Shown: positions 5,112 to 5,889 of the stretch, piece by piece
Position numbering within the stretch: position 1 is the first letter of the stretch
Layout of the letters: each line of letters opens with the position of its first letter
NCBI GenBank assembly: GCA_900546685.1
Contig: UREB01000114.1
Location: 1 to 5,889, forward strand
Direction of reading: 5' to 3'
Origin: an uncultured Eubacteriales bacterium
GTDB lineage: Bacteria; Bacillota; Clostridia; Christensenellales; QAND01
Length of the DNA stretch: 5,889 nucleotides
Notes under the pieces: model-generated
Database searches by the model: none
Seen by the model: only the letters and a program-made list of their open reading frames with translations
Told to the model about the DNA's origin: nothing
Made by a program: the position numbers and the translations under genes

Positions 5112-5889
5112 ATGAAACCAACTCTTTTGATTCTGGGTGGCGACCAAAGAAATAGAATCGTACTGGATATTTTGAGGGAGCGTGGTTTTTCGGTAGAATA
5201 TTTTTCCGATACGCGGAGGGAAAATACCCAGGCTATTTTGCAGCATATTTCACAAACCGAGTATCAGCTGCTTCCAATGATGCTGGCAGAACAGCCGATC
5301 TGTGGGATCGACCGTGCGGAGCTTTTAGAGGCTTGCCCGGCACACAGCCATTTGTTTTGCGGCGCGGCCACACAGCATTGGATAAAGGACTGCCAGGATA
5401 AGGGACACTGTTTGGTTCAGTTGTTGCAGAACGAAACACTTGCAGCTGAAAACGCATATTATACCGCAGAAGGGGCCATTGGTCTTGTCCAGGAGCTGAG
5501 CAAAGCATCCATGTACCAAGCAAAATGTGTGGTGGTCGGCAGCGGACGCATTGCAACCGCGCTTTGCAGAATGTTGAAAATACATACGCCGTATGTAACG
5601 GTACTGGCCAGAAATAAAAAGCGCATGGCAGAGCTTGCTTTACAGCAAATCGGTTGCTTGGAGATTGAGCAGCAAGGAAATGCTTTTGAAAATGCGGAGA
5701 TCGTGTTCAATACTGTACCGGATACTATCATTGATCCAGGCGCGCTTTGCAAAATGGCAAAGACAGGCATCTATGTAGAGCTGGCCTCGGCACCTTATGG
5801 ATGCCCATGGGAAAGAATACCCGATGGCATACACAAAGTATTGGGAAACGGGCTGCCAGGGAAACGATTTCCAAGATCGGAAGAGCACA
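5112..5889 (+). CDS. dpaA: Dipicolinate synthase subunit A, 3'-truncated at window end
   Basis: DpaA and DpaB together convert a precursor of the lysine pathway into dipicolinic acid, the major small molecule of the spore core, in the mother cell. The 254 trustworthy residues cover most of the family length (about 290-300). An N-terminal domain starts LLILGGDQRN. The linker NETLAAENAYYTAEGAIGL resembles the family's N-x-x-PT-x-EG region. A Rossmann NAD(P)-binding domain follows with VVVGSGRIATALCRML (GSGRIA 143-148), VLARNKKRM, VFNTVPDTII, YVELASAPYG and NGLPGK (246-251). ATG 5112 has AGGGGG (5099-5104) seven bases before it. The last 16 bases are an exact Illumina adapter prefix, so codons from residue 255 on are suspect and the natural C-terminus is missing. 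The B. subtilis order has ymxH between mlpA and spoVFA; here it is absent. dpaB would be expected just beyond the window. The identity is well supported by motifs and context. Confidence 0.9.
   Translation, partial: MKPTLLILGGDQRNRIVLDILRERGFSVEYFSDTRRENTQAILQHISQTEYQLLPMMLAEQPICGIDRAELLEACPAHSHLFCGAATQHWIKDCQDKGHCLVQLLQNETLAAENAYYTAEGAIGLVQELSKASMYQAKCVVVGSGRIATALCRMLKIHTPYVTVLARNKKRMAELALQQIGCLEIEQQGNAFENAEIVFNTVPDTIIDPGALCKMAKTGIYVELASAPYGCPWERIPDGIHKVLGNGLPGKRFPRSEEH
5874..5889 (+). other. Illumina TruSeq adapter sequence at contig end (artefact)
   Basis: AGATCGGAAGAGCACA is identical to the first 16 bases of the standard Illumina read-1 adapter read-through sequence, and it runs exactly to the window end. 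The encoded residues R-S-E-E-H diverge from the DpaA family after the P-[KR]-[ST] position, where small residues are usual. The first few bases could by chance also be genomic, so the exact junction cannot be fixed. Confidence 0.9.

Noticed and set aside
5233..5888. Reverse-strand ORFs of 82-107 codons over dpaA
   Set aside because: They are shadows of the forward dpaA frame, which carries the Rossmann motif and family signatures; one even begins inside the adapter sequence.
1..5889. A mobile element, CRISPR array, toxin-antitoxin or defence system
   Set aside because: No transposase, integrase, direct repeat array or unexplained gene is present; the region is conserved core genome.

Overview
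The window suggests a spore-forming, Gram-positive Firmicute, most likely of the Clostridia. Evidence for this is the gene order rpsO - pnp - ylxY-like - M16 peptidase (mlpA/ymxG type) - dpaA (spoVFA), which resembles the Bacillus subtilis rpsO-pnpA-ylxY-mlpA-ymxH-spoVFA region. Strong AGGAGG-type ribosome binding sites, rho-independent terminators with U-tracts, and a dipicolinate (spore-core) synthesis gene agree with it. The species cannot be named from the sequence alone. Every gene is on the + strand; long reverse-strand ORFs are shadows.

Layout. Bases 1-294 hold the C-terminal part of a tyrosine/serine protein phosphatase of the IphP/Y_phosphatase3 type, cut by the window start just at its P-loop. 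Bases 295-423 hold a good sigma-A promoter and a GC-rich, foldable leader before rpsO (424-687, ribosomal protein S15). A terminator-like hairpin (697-726) separates rpsO from pnp (767-2881, polynucleotide phosphorylase, complete). A strong terminator (2899-2927) closes pnp. Next comes a secreted or membrane-anchored YlxY-like polysaccharide-deacetylase-fold protein (3000-3695) that appears to have lost its catalytic residues. An extended -10 promoter overlapping its stop codon drives an M16 zinc peptidase (3747-5006), closed by a third terminator (5026-5055). Finally dpaA, dipicolinate synthase subunit A, starts at 5112 behind a possible mother-cell sporulation promoter and runs off the end.

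How the genes work together. rpsO and pnp are housekeeping genes for translation and RNA turnover, linked as in many bacteria. The M16 peptidase and YlxY-like protein are conserved neighbours of unknown exact role. dpaA belongs to the sporulation pathway that makes dipicolinic acid. The three terminators and separate promoters show that this is a conserved cluster split into several transcription units rather than one operon.

The most important practical observation is that the last 16 bases (5874-5889) exactly match the start of the Illumina TruSeq adapter. The 3' end is therefore probably a sequencing artefact at a contig edge, and the final codons of the dpaA fragment should not be trusted. 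I found no mobile element, CRISPR array, tRNA or rRNA, and no convincing new multi-gene system.
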